From NCBI RefSeq assembly GCF_002160255.1, contig NZ_NFKF01000005.1, forward strand, positions 62,001 to 126,000: 64,000 bases of DNA, given 5' to 3'. Below the pieces are notes generated by a model. That model made no database searches and had not been told where the DNA came from. It was given only the letters and a program-made list of their open reading frames with translations. This stretch comes from Olsenella sp. An188. GTDB taxonomy: Bacteria > Actinomycetota > Coriobacteriia > Coriobacteriales > Atopobiaceae. A program made the position numbers and the translations under genes. Below are positions 25,164 through 32,959 of this stretch, piece by piece. The first letter of the stretch is position 1; every line of letters begins with the position of its first letter.

Positions 25164-26354
25164 ATGTTCGAGAACGTATCGAGGCGCAACTTCCTGCAGG
25201 GCTCTGCGGTGCTCGCGGCGGGCCTTGGCCTCGCGGGCTGCAGCGGCGACGGCGGCGGCGACGCCTCCAGCGACGGCAGCACCATCAAGGTGGGCATCCT
25301 CGGCCCGCACACCGGCGACGTCGCCAACTACGGCATCGCCTGCCGCAACGGTGCCCAGCTTTACTTCGACCAGCTCAACGCCGACGGCGGCATCAACGGC
25401 AAGCAGGTCGAGTACCTCGTCGAGGACGAGCAGGGCGACCCCACCCAGGCCGTGACCGCCTACAACCTGCTCGTCGAGCAGGGTGTCGTGGGCATCGTCG
25501 GTGACGTCACCACCGGCCCCACCACCGCCGTCGCCCAGCAGTCCGTGAACGACAACATGCCCTGCGTGACCCCGTCCGCCACGGCGGCCGAGATCGTCAC
25601 CTACGGCGACAACACGTTCCGCGCCTGCGTCACCGACCCCGAGCAGGGCCGCATCATGGCCGCCTTTGCCAACGAGCAGGGTTACAAGAACGTCGGCACC
25701 CTCTACCTCAAGGGCGACGACTACAACGAGGGCGTCAACAACGCCTTCGTCGAGGAGGCCCAGGCGCTCGGCATCACCATCACCACCGAGCAGTCCTACT
25801 CCGCCGGCGACGTTGACTTCAACTCCCAGCTCACCACCATCATCGCCACGAACCCCGATGCGATTCTCGCCCCCAACTACTACGAGGACGACGGCCTCAT
25901 CGTCACCCAGGCCCGCCAGCAGGGCTACACCGGCGTGATCCTGGGCGTCGACGGCTGGTCGGGCGTCGCCGACTACGCCTCCGCCGAGGACCTGCAGAAC
26001 TGCTACTACTGCTGCGCGTTCTCCTCGGCCAATACCGAGGGTCTTGCGGCGCAATTCACGGCCGACTACGAGGAGGCCTACGGCGAGACGCCGACCAACT
26101 TCTGCGCGCTCGGCTATGACGCCGCCATGGTCCTCGCCGGCGGCATCGCGGCCGCCGAGGAAGCCGGGCTCGAGGCCGGCTCCGACGAGTACCTCCAGGC
26201 CGTGATCGACGGCATCGCCTCCGGCTCGGTCGAGGGCGTCACCGGCACGATCGCCTACGACGGCACCGGCGACCCGGTCAAGTCCTCCCTGGTCCTCACC
26301 TTCGCCGAGGATGGCTCCGAGGAGGTCTTCGAGACCATCGACGCGTCCGCGTAA
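25164..26354 (+). CDS. livK: Branched-chain amino-acid ABC transporter, substrate-binding lipoprotein
   Basis: A 396-aa extracellular solute-binding protein of the Leu/Ile/Val type (periplasmic-binding fold type I). The N-terminus combines a twin-arginine-like SRRNFLQGS with the lipobox LAGC (lipidated Cys about residue 29), then a Gly/Asp/Ser linker. The mature part begins IKVGILGPHTGDVANYG, with GGINGKQVEYLVEDEQGDP and VGIVGDVTTGPTTAVAQQS, as in LivJ/LivK. GGGAGGAG precedes the ATG. First gene of livKHMGF; a hairpin after it probably keeps its mRNA in excess over the permease genes. Confidence 0.93.
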   Translation: MFENVSRRNFLQGSAVLAAGLGLAGCSGDGGGDASSDGSTIKVGILGPHTGDVANYGIACRNGAQLYFDQLNADGGINGKQVEYLVEDEQGDPTQAVTAYNLLVEQGVVGIVGDVTTGPTTAVAQQSVNDNMPCVTPSATAAEIVTYGDNTFRACVTDPEQGRIMAAFANEQGYKNVGTLYLKGDDYNEGVNNAFVEEAQALGITITTEQSYSAGDVDFNSQLTTIIATNPDAILAPNYYEDDGLIVTQARQQGYTGVILGVDGWSGVADYASAEDLQNCYYCCAFSSANTEGLAAQFTADYEEAYGETPTNFCALGYDAAMVLAGGIAAAEEAGLEAGSDEYLQAVIDGIASGSVEGVTGTIAYDGTGDPVKSSLVLTFAEDGSEEVFETIDASA

Positions 26355-26374
26355 CGCGCCATCCAGCCTCGTCC

Positions 26375-26408
26375 GGGGCACCGGGCTCGTGCTCGGTGCC
26401 CCTTTTCG
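26375..26408 (+). terminator. Intercistronic hairpin between livK and livH
   Basis: GGGGCACCG (26375-26383) pairs with CGGTGCCCC (26394-26402), followed by TTTT. Its position inside the operon suggests partial termination, giving more binding protein than permease. Confidence 0.75.
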
Positions 26409-26463
26409 CAGTCTTAGGGGGCGTGTCTCCGCGCACGCCCCCGTTCACGAGAGGAGTGATGTT

Positions 26464-27351
26464 GTGGACGGCGTCGCGCTGATAGTCTCGCAGGTCCTGA
26501 ACGGCCTGCAGCTCGGTAGCATCTACGCACTCGTCGCCCTGGGCTACACGATGGTGTACGGCATCATCTTGCTGCTCAACTTCGCCCACGGCGACATCAT
26601 CATGGCTGGTGCCTACATTCTGTGGATCATTCTCGCGCAGCTCGGGCTCAACCCGGTGATCGCGATGCTGCTCGCCGTGCTCGGGTGCACGGCGCTCGGC
26701 GTTCTCATCGACAAGGTCGCCTACGCCCCGCTGAGAAACGCCCCGCGACTCTCGGTGCTCATCACCGCCATCGGCGTCTCCTACTTCCTCGAGAACGGCG
26801 CCCAGCTCGTCTTCGGGGCCGACGCCAAGGTGGTCCCCTCGTTCGCGCCGGTCTCGAACATTCAGGTCGGGGGGCTCTCCCTCTCCTTCGTCGCGCTCGT
26901 CACGGTGCTCGTCACCGCGGCGTCCACGATCGTCCTGACGTTCCTCGTCCAGAAGACCAAGCTCGGCAAGGCCATGCGCGCGGTGTCGGAGGACATGGGC
27001 GCTGCGCGCCTCATGGGGGTCAACGTCAACAACACAATCACCTTCACCTTCGCCGTCGGCTCCGCCCTCGCCGGCATCGGTGCCGTGCTCTACGTCATGG
27101 CGTACCCACAGGCAACGCCCACGATGGGAATGATGCTCGGCACCAAGGCCTTCGTCGCGGCGGTGCTCGGCGGCATCGGGTCGATTCCCGGAGCCGTGGT
27201 CGGCGCCATGCTGGTGGGCTTCGCCGAGGTCTTCGTCTCGGCCATCGGCCTGTCCGTCTGGCGTGACGCGGTCGTGTTCCTGCTGCTCATCGTCGTCCTC
27301 ATCGTGCGACCCACCGGCATCTTCGGCCGCACCATGAGCGAGAAGGTCTAG
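26464..27351 (+). CDS. livH: Branched-chain amino-acid ABC transporter permease LivH
   Basis: A 295-aa inner-membrane permease with about eight helices. It begins VDGVALIVSQVLNGLQLGSIYALVALGYTMVYG, the standard LivH opening, and contains the NFAHGDIIMAGAY motif, DKVAYAPLRNAPRLS and the coupling-loop EDMGAARLMGVNVNNTI. It ends IVLIVRPTGIFGR. The GTG at 26464 is preferred because AGAGGAG lies 8 nt before it; the frame is open further back only into spacer. Pairs with LivM. Confidence 0.93.
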   Translation: MDGVALIVSQVLNGLQLGSIYALVALGYTMVYGIILLLNFAHGDIIMAGAYILWIILAQLGLNPVIAMLLAVLGCTALGVLIDKVAYAPLRNAPRLSVLITAIGVSYFLENGAQLVFGADAKVVPSFAPVSNIQVGGLSLSFVALVTVLVTAASTIVLTFLVQKTKLGKAMRAVSEDMGAARLMGVNVNNTITFTFAVGSALAGIGAVLYVMAYPQATPTMGMMLGTKAFVAAVLGGIGSIPGAVVGAMLVGFAEVFVSAIGLSVWRDAVVFLLLIVVLIVRPTGIFGRTMSEKV

Positions 27352-27362
27352 GGGGTGTGAGC

Positions 27363-28535
27363 ATGGAAGAGGAGCTCATGGCCAAGAGGCGCCCCATCAT
27401 CTCCATGGGAGGGCGCGGTGGCGCCCAGGACGGGAAGAGGCGGACCCTGCCCATGCCCGTGCGCTACGCCATCAACGCGCTGCTCGTGCTCGTGGTTCTC
27501 GTGGTGGGGGAGCTCATGGTCGACGGCGGCGCCATCACGCGCTACCAGACCTCCGTCCTCCAGCAGGTCGGCGTCTACATCATCATGGCCGTCTCGCTCA
27601 ACATCGCCACGGGCTACCTGGGGCAGCTTCCCCTCGGGCACGCGGGCTTCATGTCGGTCGGCGCGTACGGCTGCGCGATCTTCGTCATGCACCTGAGCGA
27701 GGCGCTCGGCATCGGCGCGCGCGACATCGTCGCCGGGGGACCCATGGTCGCGCTCGTCGTCTTCGCCGGCGTGGTCTTCGGCGGCATCTGCGCCGCGGTC
27801 GCGGGCGTCATCATCGGCATCCCCGCGCTGCGCCTCAAGGGCGACTACCTCGCTATCATCACGCTCGCCTTCGCCGAGATCATCCGCGTGGTCATGCTCA
27901 ACATCGACGACGTGCTCGGCTTCGAGCTCACGCGCGGCGCCGCCGGCCTCACGGGCATACCCAGCTACTCTAACTTCCTGAACGTGTTTCTCGCCGTGGC
28001 GGTCGTGTGCTTCCTCGTCCATACGATGATGAAGTCGCGTCACGGCCGCGCGATCCTGGCCATCCGCGACAACGAGATCGCAGCCGAGGCGACGGGCGTC
28101 AACACGACCTACTACAAGACGCTCGCCTTCGTCGTCTCGGCGTTTTTCGCCGGCGTCGCCGGCGGGCTCTACGCGGGGTGCGTGGGCGTCCTCCAGCCGG
28201 CCAACTTCGGCTTCATGCAGTCGATCGAGATTCTCGTCATGGTGGTCCTCGGCGGCATGGGCTCGATGCTCGGCTCGGTGCTCTCCGCCACCGTCCTCAC
28301 GATCCTGCCCGAGGCCCTGCGCGCGTTCTCGGACTACCGCATGATCGCCTACGCCGTCGTGCTCGTCCTCGTGATGATCTTCCGGCCGCAGGGCCTTCTC
28401 GGCAGCTACGACTTCTCGCTGTCGCGCGTCATCGAGCGCGTGATGAACCGTGACTTCCCGTGGGGGAAGGGCAGGGGCGGGGACGCCGAGAAGGACGCGG
28501 AAGCAGAGGGGGTGAGCGCCGATGCCGGCCGATAA
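27363..28535 (+). CDS. livM: Branched-chain amino-acid ABC transporter permease LivM
   Basis: A 390-aa permease. A basic cytoplasmic N-terminus (about 1-30) precedes the helices. Family motifs are MAVSLNIATGYLGQLPLGHAGFMSVGAYG, GIPALRLKGDYLAIITLAFAEIIR, and the coupling-loop AIRDNEIAAEATGVNTTYYKTLAFVVSAF. The end is FRPQGLLGSYDFS, then a charged tail. The start is the ATG at 27363 or the GTG two codons earlier. Its 3' end overlaps livG by 14 nt. Confidence 0.93.
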   Translation: MEEELMAKRRPIISMGGRGGAQDGKRRTLPMPVRYAINALLVLVVLVVGELMVDGGAITRYQTSVLQQVGVYIIMAVSLNIATGYLGQLPLGHAGFMSVGAYGCAIFVMHLSEALGIGARDIVAGGPMVALVVFAGVVFGGICAAVAGVIIGIPALRLKGDYLAIITLAFAEIIRVVMLNIDDVLGFELTRGAAGLTGIPSYSNFLNVFLAVAVVCFLVHTMMKSRHGRAILAIRDNEIAAEATGVNTTYYKTLAFVVSAFFAGVAGGLYAGCVGVLQPANFGFMQSIEILVMVVLGGMGSMLGSVLSATVLTILPEALRAFSDYRMIAYAVVLVLVMIFRPQGLLGSYDFSLSRVIERVMNRDFPWGKGRGGDAEKDAEAEGVSADAGR

Positions 28536-29376
28536 GAAGAAGCGCCGCAGCGTGCTCGTACAGGTCGAGACGCCCAACCTGATTCCCGAGCGCGACCTCG
28601 GTACCATCCCGGTGCTCCAGGCCGAGCACCTGGGCATCGACTTCGGCGGCCTTACCGCCGTGGACGACTTCAACATCGCCATGGGCAGGACCGAGATCTC
28701 CGGCCTCATCGGCCCCAACGGGGCGGGCAAGACCACGATCTTCAACCTGCTCACCAACGTCTACAAGCCCACGCGCGGCACCGTGCTCGTCGACGGCTAC
28801 GACACGGCGGGCAAGTCCGTGGCTGAGGTCAACCGCATGGGCATCGCCCGCACGTTCCAGAACATCCGCCTCTTCTCCAAGATGACGGTCGAGCAGAACG
28901 TGCTCGTGGGGTTTGGCAACTCGATGAGGACGCACCTCCTGGCCGACATGCTGCGCCTGCCGAGCCACTGGCGGCAGGAGGCGGAGTACCGCGAGCGCGC
29001 CCTCGAGCTTCTCGACATCTTCGGGATGCGCCGCTACGCGGACACGATGGCGGGCAACCTTCCCTACGGCGCCCAGCGCCGCCTCGAGATCCTGCGCGCG
29101 CTCGCCACGAGCCCGAAGGTGCTGCTGCTCGACGAGCCAGCGGCCGGCATGAACCCGGCCGAGACCGAGGAGCTCATGGAGAACATCCAGAAGATCCGCG
29201 ATGAGTTCCAGATCGCGATTCTGCTCATCGAGCACGACATGTCGCTCGTTATGGGCGTGTGCGAGGTCGTGGGCGTGCTCGACTACGGCAAGATCATCGC
29301 CAAGGGGACGCCCGAGCAGATCCAGAACGACCCGCGCGTGATCGAGGCCTATCTCGGCAAACAGGAGGTGAAGTAG
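28522..29376 (+). CDS. livG: Branched-chain amino-acid ABC transporter ATP-binding protein LivG
   Basis: A 284-aa ATPase. An N-terminal extension of about 30 residues (KKKRRSVLVQVETPN) is longer than usual. Then Walker A is GLIGPNGAGKTTIFNLLT, the Q-loop region is RTFQNIRLFSKMTVEQNV (typical of LivG), the signature is a divergent NLPYGAQRRLEI, and Walker B is VLLLDEPAAGMNP. The family's C-terminal GTPEQIQNDPRVIEAYLG is present. Works with LivF on the LivHM core. Confidence 0.95.
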   Translation: MPADKKKRRSVLVQVETPNLIPERDLGTIPVLQAEHLGIDFGGLTAVDDFNIAMGRTEISGLIGPNGAGKTTIFNLLTNVYKPTRGTVLVDGYDTAGKSVAEVNRMGIARTFQNIRLFSKMTVEQNVLVGFGNSMRTHLLADMLRLPSHWRQEAEYRERALELLDIFGMRRYADTMAGNLPYGAQRRLEILRALATSPKVLLLDEPAAGMNPAETEELMENIQKIRDEFQIAILLIEHDMSLVMGVCEVVGVLDYGKIIAKGTPEQIQNDPRVIEAYLGKQEVK

Positions 29377-30087
29377 ATGGCGGCGCTGCTCTCCGTGCGC
29401 GACCTGCACGTCTCCTACGGGGCAATCAAGGCGGTGCGCGGCATCTCGTTCGACATCAACGAGGGCGAGATCGTGACGCTCATCGGCGCCAACGGCGCGG
29501 GAAAGTCCACGACGCTCAACACCGTCGCGGGGCTCATCAAGCCCGAGTCGGGCTCGGTCGAGCTCGAGGGCACCTCGCTGGTGGGCGTGCCCGCGCACAA
29601 GGTCCTCCAGCGCGGCCTGGCGCTCTGTCCCGAGGGTAGGCGCGTCTTCACGCAGATGACCGTGGCCGAGAACCTCGAGATGGGCGGCTACACGCGCTCG
29701 GACGCCGAGAACCGCGAGACGCTCGAGCGGGTCTACGCGCACTTCCCGCGGCTCAAGGAGCGCCGCGGCCAGATCGCCGGCACGCTCTCCGGCGGCGAGC
29801 AGCAGATGCTCGCGATGGGGCGCGCCCTCATGAGTCGGCCGCGGCTGCTCATGCTCGACGAGCCCTCGATGGGCCTCGCGCCAATCCTGGTCCAGGAGAT
29901 CTTCGAGATCGTCAAGCAGCTCAACGCCTCGGGGACCACGATCCTGCTCGTGGAGCAGAACGCCAACATGGCGCTCTCCGTGGCCGACCGCGCCTACGTG
30001 CTCGAGATCGGCACGATCAAGAAGACGGGCACGGGCGCCGACCTGCTCGTGGACGACGACGTGAGGAAGGCGTACCTGGGCGGCTAG
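29377..30087 (+). CDS. livF: Branched-chain amino-acid ABC transporter ATP-binding protein LivF
   Basis: A 236-aa ATPase. Walker A is TLIGANGAGKSTTLNTVAG, the LivF-specific ALCPEGRRVFTQMTVAENLEMG follows, the signature is LSGGEQQMLAMGRALM, and Walker B is LLMLDEPSMGLAPILVQEIF. The ATG directly follows the livG stop with AGGAGG inside the end of livG. Last gene of the operon, closed by a terminator. Confidence 0.95.
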   Translation: MAALLSVRDLHVSYGAIKAVRGISFDINEGEIVTLIGANGAGKSTTLNTVAGLIKPESGSVELEGTSLVGVPAHKVLQRGLALCPEGRRVFTQMTVAENLEMGGYTRSDAENRETLERVYAHFPRLKERRGQIAGTLSGGEQQMLAMGRALMSRPRLLMLDEPSMGLAPILVQEIFEIVKQLNASGTTILLVEQNANMALSVADRAYVLEIGTIKKTGTGADLLVDDDVRKAYLGG

Positions 30088-30117
30088 CCGCCGCGGCGCG
30101 GCAGCCCCCTCGTCGTT

Positions 30118-30155
30118 GGCGGCGGACCTCCTCCCGGGTCCGCCGCCTCTTTTGT
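30118..30155 (+). terminator. Terminator of the liv operon
   Basis: GGCGGCGGACC (from 30118) pairs with GGGTCCGCCGCC (to 30147), followed by TCTTTTG. Confidence 0.88.
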
Positions 30156-30208
30156 GCGCGAGGTTCTTCTCGCCGGTCCGGGCGTGCGTGTCCCGGCGCA
30201 AACCGGGT

Positions 30209-30269
30209 GCGGTTGGGTGGCATCCTTGATATGCGGCCGTTCCCCGCATCAAGGATGCCACCCAGTCGC
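30209..30269. repeat. Short palindromic member of the GATTGGGTGG family, copy C (61 bp)
   Basis: Left arm GCGGTTGGGTGGCATCCTTG and right arm CAAGGATGCCACCCAGTCGC, meeting over ATATGCGG, CCGTTC and CCCGCATC. It is the element reduced to its two ends. It is followed by CGGCCGTTTCGTGGC, the outer flank typical of the family. Confidence 0.85.
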
Positions 30270-30330
30270 GGCCGTTTCGTGGCAGGAACGGTCGCGCTGC
30301 CGCCGCGAGGGGATTTGGGGCCGTGACGGG

Positions 30331-30424
30331 CATCAAGGATGCCACCCAACCGCGCGGGGTTCGTGACGGATTCGCTCCGGCGAGAAGCGCGACGGGGGCA
30401 AGACGCCCAATCGCCCCGGTTTCG
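30331..30424. repeat. 94-bp inverted repeat, left copy (D)
   Basis: It starts CATCAAGGATGCCACCCAAC and ends CAATCGCCCCGGTTTCG. It is the reverse complement of 31745-31838 with only two mismatches over 94 bp. It contains two direct sub-units of the form CCCAAYCGC followed by GG and TTCGTG, i.e. two element outer ends. Together with its partner it encloses the nuclease-like gene. The spacer 30425-30645 is locally AT-richer (GAAGAAGTTAGAGACATCAA) and presumably holds that gene's promoter. Confidence 0.9.
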
Positions 30425-30645
30425 TGGCGCGCGGCCGACCCGCCCCTCGTCGTGTTCTTATCGTGAAGAAGTTAGAGACATCAAAATAGAGATTGAGACA
30501 ATGATGCGCAAGTGACGGGCGCGCGGCCCTTGAGCTGCCAAGACGCAATCTTCCAGCACGCTTGCACGAATCTATCGGCTGACTCCGTCCGCGCGGATCG
30601 GCAAAAGGCCCTATCGTTCGCGCAACCGAGGGAGAGGAGCCGGAC

Positions 30646-31713
30646 GTGGGCGAGAGGCTGTGTGTGGGATTCGAGAGCGCACGTGCCCTGTGGCGGGAGG
30701 TGGGTCATGCGGTCGCGGGGGACAACGAGGCGTCGGAGGGCCGGGCCCCGCTGCTCGTGAGAATCCTTTTCGAGGACGGCGCGGGCATCGACCTGAGGTC
30801 GCTTCCCTCGCGCACGAGGATCACCTCGGTTCCGGGGAGCGTGCGCGCCCGCGCGCTTCTCGCCCTGCGTGACGCCTACCCGGGGCTGGGGCCCGAGGTC
30901 GACGCGTGCGTGTCGCGGCAGTCGGGCCGCCATTGCGTCCGGGGCGCCCGGCTGCATCTCGTGACGGGGAGCTATCCCGCCGGCTCGTTTCGCCTCCTGG
31001 GCGAGGGGGTCCAGCTGGCCTCGCCCGAGCTCACGTTCCTGCAGCTCGCGCGCTCGCTTGACGAGGACCTGCTCGTCGCCTACGGGTACGAGGTCTGCGG
31101 CCTCTTCGCGCGCGACGCGGCCGGCCCGGGTTTCTGCAACTGCCCCGCGCTCACCTCGCGCGCCCGGATCGCGGACTACCTCGACCGCCTCGAGCGGGTG
31201 CGCCGGGAGCGGGGGGAGGGGATGCCCCCGGGGCTTCGTCGCGCGCGCCGGGCCCTGGAGCGCGTGCGTGACGGCGCGGCCTCGCCCGAGGAGGCGGTCG
31301 TCTCCGAGGTGCTCTTCTCGCCGAGGAGGCTGGGCGGGTTCGGGCTGCCGCCCGGCCGGCTCAACGCCGTCGTCCGGCTGAGCCGGACTGCAGCCGACCT
31401 CTTTGGCATGGGCTCATTCGTCTGCGACGTGAGCTGGGACGGGGCGCGCGTGGCCCTCGAGTACCAGGGCTCCCAGCACAAGCTACGCACGCGCCACACG
31501 TACGACCTGCGCAAGGGAAACGTGCTCGGTGCCGACGACCGGGTCGTGGTCAGGGTGGACCGCACGATGCTCGGACGCCAGGACCTCATGGAGGAGGTGG
31601 CGAAGTCCCTCTACCGGACGCTCGGGCTGCGCTGGCGCGAGCCGGACGCAGACGTGCGGACCCGTCAGATGCGTCTGCGCCGCAAGCTGCTGCTCGAGCT
31701 CGAGGGACGCTAG
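30646..31713 (+). CDS. Predicted PD-(D/E)XK-like (DUF559/Vsr-type) nuclease-domain protein
   Basis: I cannot name this 355-aa protein. The N-terminal part (about 1-120) has beta strands (PLLVRILFEDGAGIDLRSLP, RLHLVTGSYPAGSFRLLGEG). A conserved-looking SPELTFLQLARSLDEDLLVAYGYEVCG (about 126-153) follows, then a Cys-containing FCNCPALTSRARIADYLDR and an Arg-rich helix. The C-terminal 110 residues resemble DUF559/Vsr endonuclease folds: CDVSWDGARVALEYQGSQH (D, then E-x-Q-G-x-x-H), HTYDLRKGNVLGADDRVVVRVDR and a closing helix. E-Y-Q replaces the more usual E-x-K/D. The GTG start has GGGAGAGGAG upstream. It is a single gene bracketed by 94-bp inverted repeats; I infer it may act on, or travel with, the palindromic family. 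Confidence 0.65.
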   Translation: MGERLCVGFESARALWREVGHAVAGDNEASEGRAPLLVRILFEDGAGIDLRSLPSRTRITSVPGSVRARALLALRDAYPGLGPEVDACVSRQSGRHCVRGARLHLVTGSYPAGSFRLLGEGVQLASPELTFLQLARSLDEDLLVAYGYEVCGLFARDAAGPGFCNCPALTSRARIADYLDRLERVRRERGEGMPPGLRRARRALERVRDGAASPEEAVVSEVLFSPRRLGGFGLPPGRLNAVVRLSRTAADLFGMGSFVCDVSWDGARVALEYQGSQHKLRTRHTYDLRKGNVLGADDRVVVRVDRTMLGRQDLMEEVAKSLYRTLGLRWREPDADVRTRQMRLRRKLLLELEGR

Positions 31714-31744
31714 GGCCGGCGCGGCGCCGGTGGGGCGGATGCCG

Positions 31745-31838
31745 CGAAACCGGGGCGATTGGGCGTCTCGCCCCCGTCGCGCTTCTCGCCGGCGCGAATC
31801 CGTCACGAACCCCGCGCGGTTGGGTGGCATCCTTGATG
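31745..31838. repeat. 94-bp inverted repeat, right copy (E)
   Basis: Reverse complement of 30331-30424, 92 of 94 positions identical by hand alignment. It begins 32 bp after the nuclease-like gene stops. The following spacer 31839-32050 holds copy F, and I see no gene in it. Confidence 0.9.
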
Positions 31839-31900
31839 CCCCTTGCCAGGGGATGGGCCCGCATCGGCTTTCCGGGGGCGCTTCTGCCACAAAAGCGGCC

Positions 31901-31959
31901 CGGTTGGGTGCCATCCTTGATGCGAAGGACGATCGCACATCAAGGATGGCACCCAACCG
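31901..31959. repeat. Short palindromic member of the family, copy F (59 bp)
   Basis: Left arm CGGTTGGGTGCCATCCTTGA and right arm TCAAGGATGGCACCCAACCG, with TGCGA/TCGCA inner pairing. The change GTGGC to GTGCC on the left is matched by the compensating change on the right, so the palindrome is preserved. Confidence 0.85.
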
Positions 31960-32050
31960 CACCCGGTTTGCGCCGGGGTGGGGCGCTGTCGCGACAGGGA
32001 TGCCGTCCCGACCGCGCGCGGGGGAGAAGCGCGGGCGAGAAGCGCGGCGG

Positions 32051-32959
32051 CTAGTGGACCTCGACGGTCGTGCCGAGGGTGTTGGCGGGGAGGGTCTGCA
32101 GCCAGTAGCCGGGGCACGTCCTCCCGAGCGCGGCCGCCACGCGCGCGGCCGCCTCGTCGCCGTCGGCGACGGCGAGCATCGTGGAGCCGGACCCGGAGAT
32201 CATGAACGCGCAGGCCCCGGCATCGACGGCCGCCTCGCGTAGGGCGTCGTAGTCGGCGATGAGCGGGGCGCGGTACGGCTCGTGCAGCCGGTCGTGGCAC
32301 GCGGCGGCGAGAAGCGCGGCGTCGCCGGTCTCGAGCGCGCGCACCACGGCCACGCAGCGGCCCATCTGCCACACGGCCGTCTCGCGGGACACCTCGGTCG
32401 GCAGCACGCGCCGCGCGTCGGCGGTGCGCACCTCGTAGGGGGGCGCCACCGCGACGAAGCGCAGGTTGCCCGCCACGTCCATGCGCGTCGAGGTGGTCGT
32501 GCCCCCGTCCACGAACGAGCTCACGAGCCCGCCGAGAAGGGCCGGCGCCACGTTGTCGGGGTGTCCCTCGAGGCGCACGGCGAGCTCGAGCGCGCGCGTG
32601 CGGTCGAACCCCTCGGGGCTGAGCGCCATCGCCGCACCGATGCCCGCGATCACGCAGGCCGAGCTCGAGCCCAGGCCGCCCGAGAGCGGGATGGGGGAGA
32701 GGATCGTGATGTGCAGCGGCACCGGGTCCGTCCCGAGCTCGCGGCAGGCGTCGAGGTAGCTCGTCCACACGAGGTTGTCCTCGCCGCGGAAGCGCTCCTC
32801 GCACCCCACCACCTCGAGGCGCTCCGCGGGCGTCACGAGGAAGGTCGCGGTGAGGTCGAGCGCGAGCCCCAGGCAGTCGAAGCCCACGCCCACGTTTGCG
32901 CTCGTGGCCGGCACGCGCACGATGACCATGGGGCGCTCGCGCCCGTCGGCGCCGATCAC
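32051..32959 (-). CDS. thrB: Homoserine kinase
   Basis: A 302-aa GHMP-family kinase making O-phospho-L-homoserine, the substrate of ThrC. The N-terminal VRVPATSANVGVGFDCLGLALDL is the ThrB signature. The GHMP phosphate loop is SPIPLSGGLGSSSACVIAGIGAA, EGHPDNVAPALLGG follows, and the C-terminal substrate motif is ACAFMISGSGSTMLAV. I chose the GTG at 32959 because it overlaps the thrC stop as GTGA; the ATG at 32929 gives a 292-aa protein and is a real alternative, since neither has a clear ribosome site. Confidence 0.94.
   Translation of the reverse strand: MIGADGRERPMVIVRVPATSANVGVGFDCLGLALDLTATFLVTPAERLEVVGCEERFRGEDNLVWTSYLDACRELGTDPVPLHITILSPIPLSGGLGSSSACVIAGIGAAMALSPEGFDRTRALELAVRLEGHPDNVAPALLGGLVSSFVDGGTTTSTRMDVAGNLRFVAVAPPYEVRTADARRVLPTEVSRETAVWQMGRCVAVVRALETGDAALLAAACHDRLHEPYRAPLIADYDALREAAVDAGACAFMISGSGSTMLAVADGDEAAARVAAALGRTCPGYWLQTLPANTLGTTVEVH

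Noticed and set aside
30331-31838. Classical insertion sequence with a DDE or HUH transposase
   Set aside because: The enclosed protein shows no DDE triad or HUH/Tyr motif, and no target-site duplication is evident outside the 94-bp repeats.
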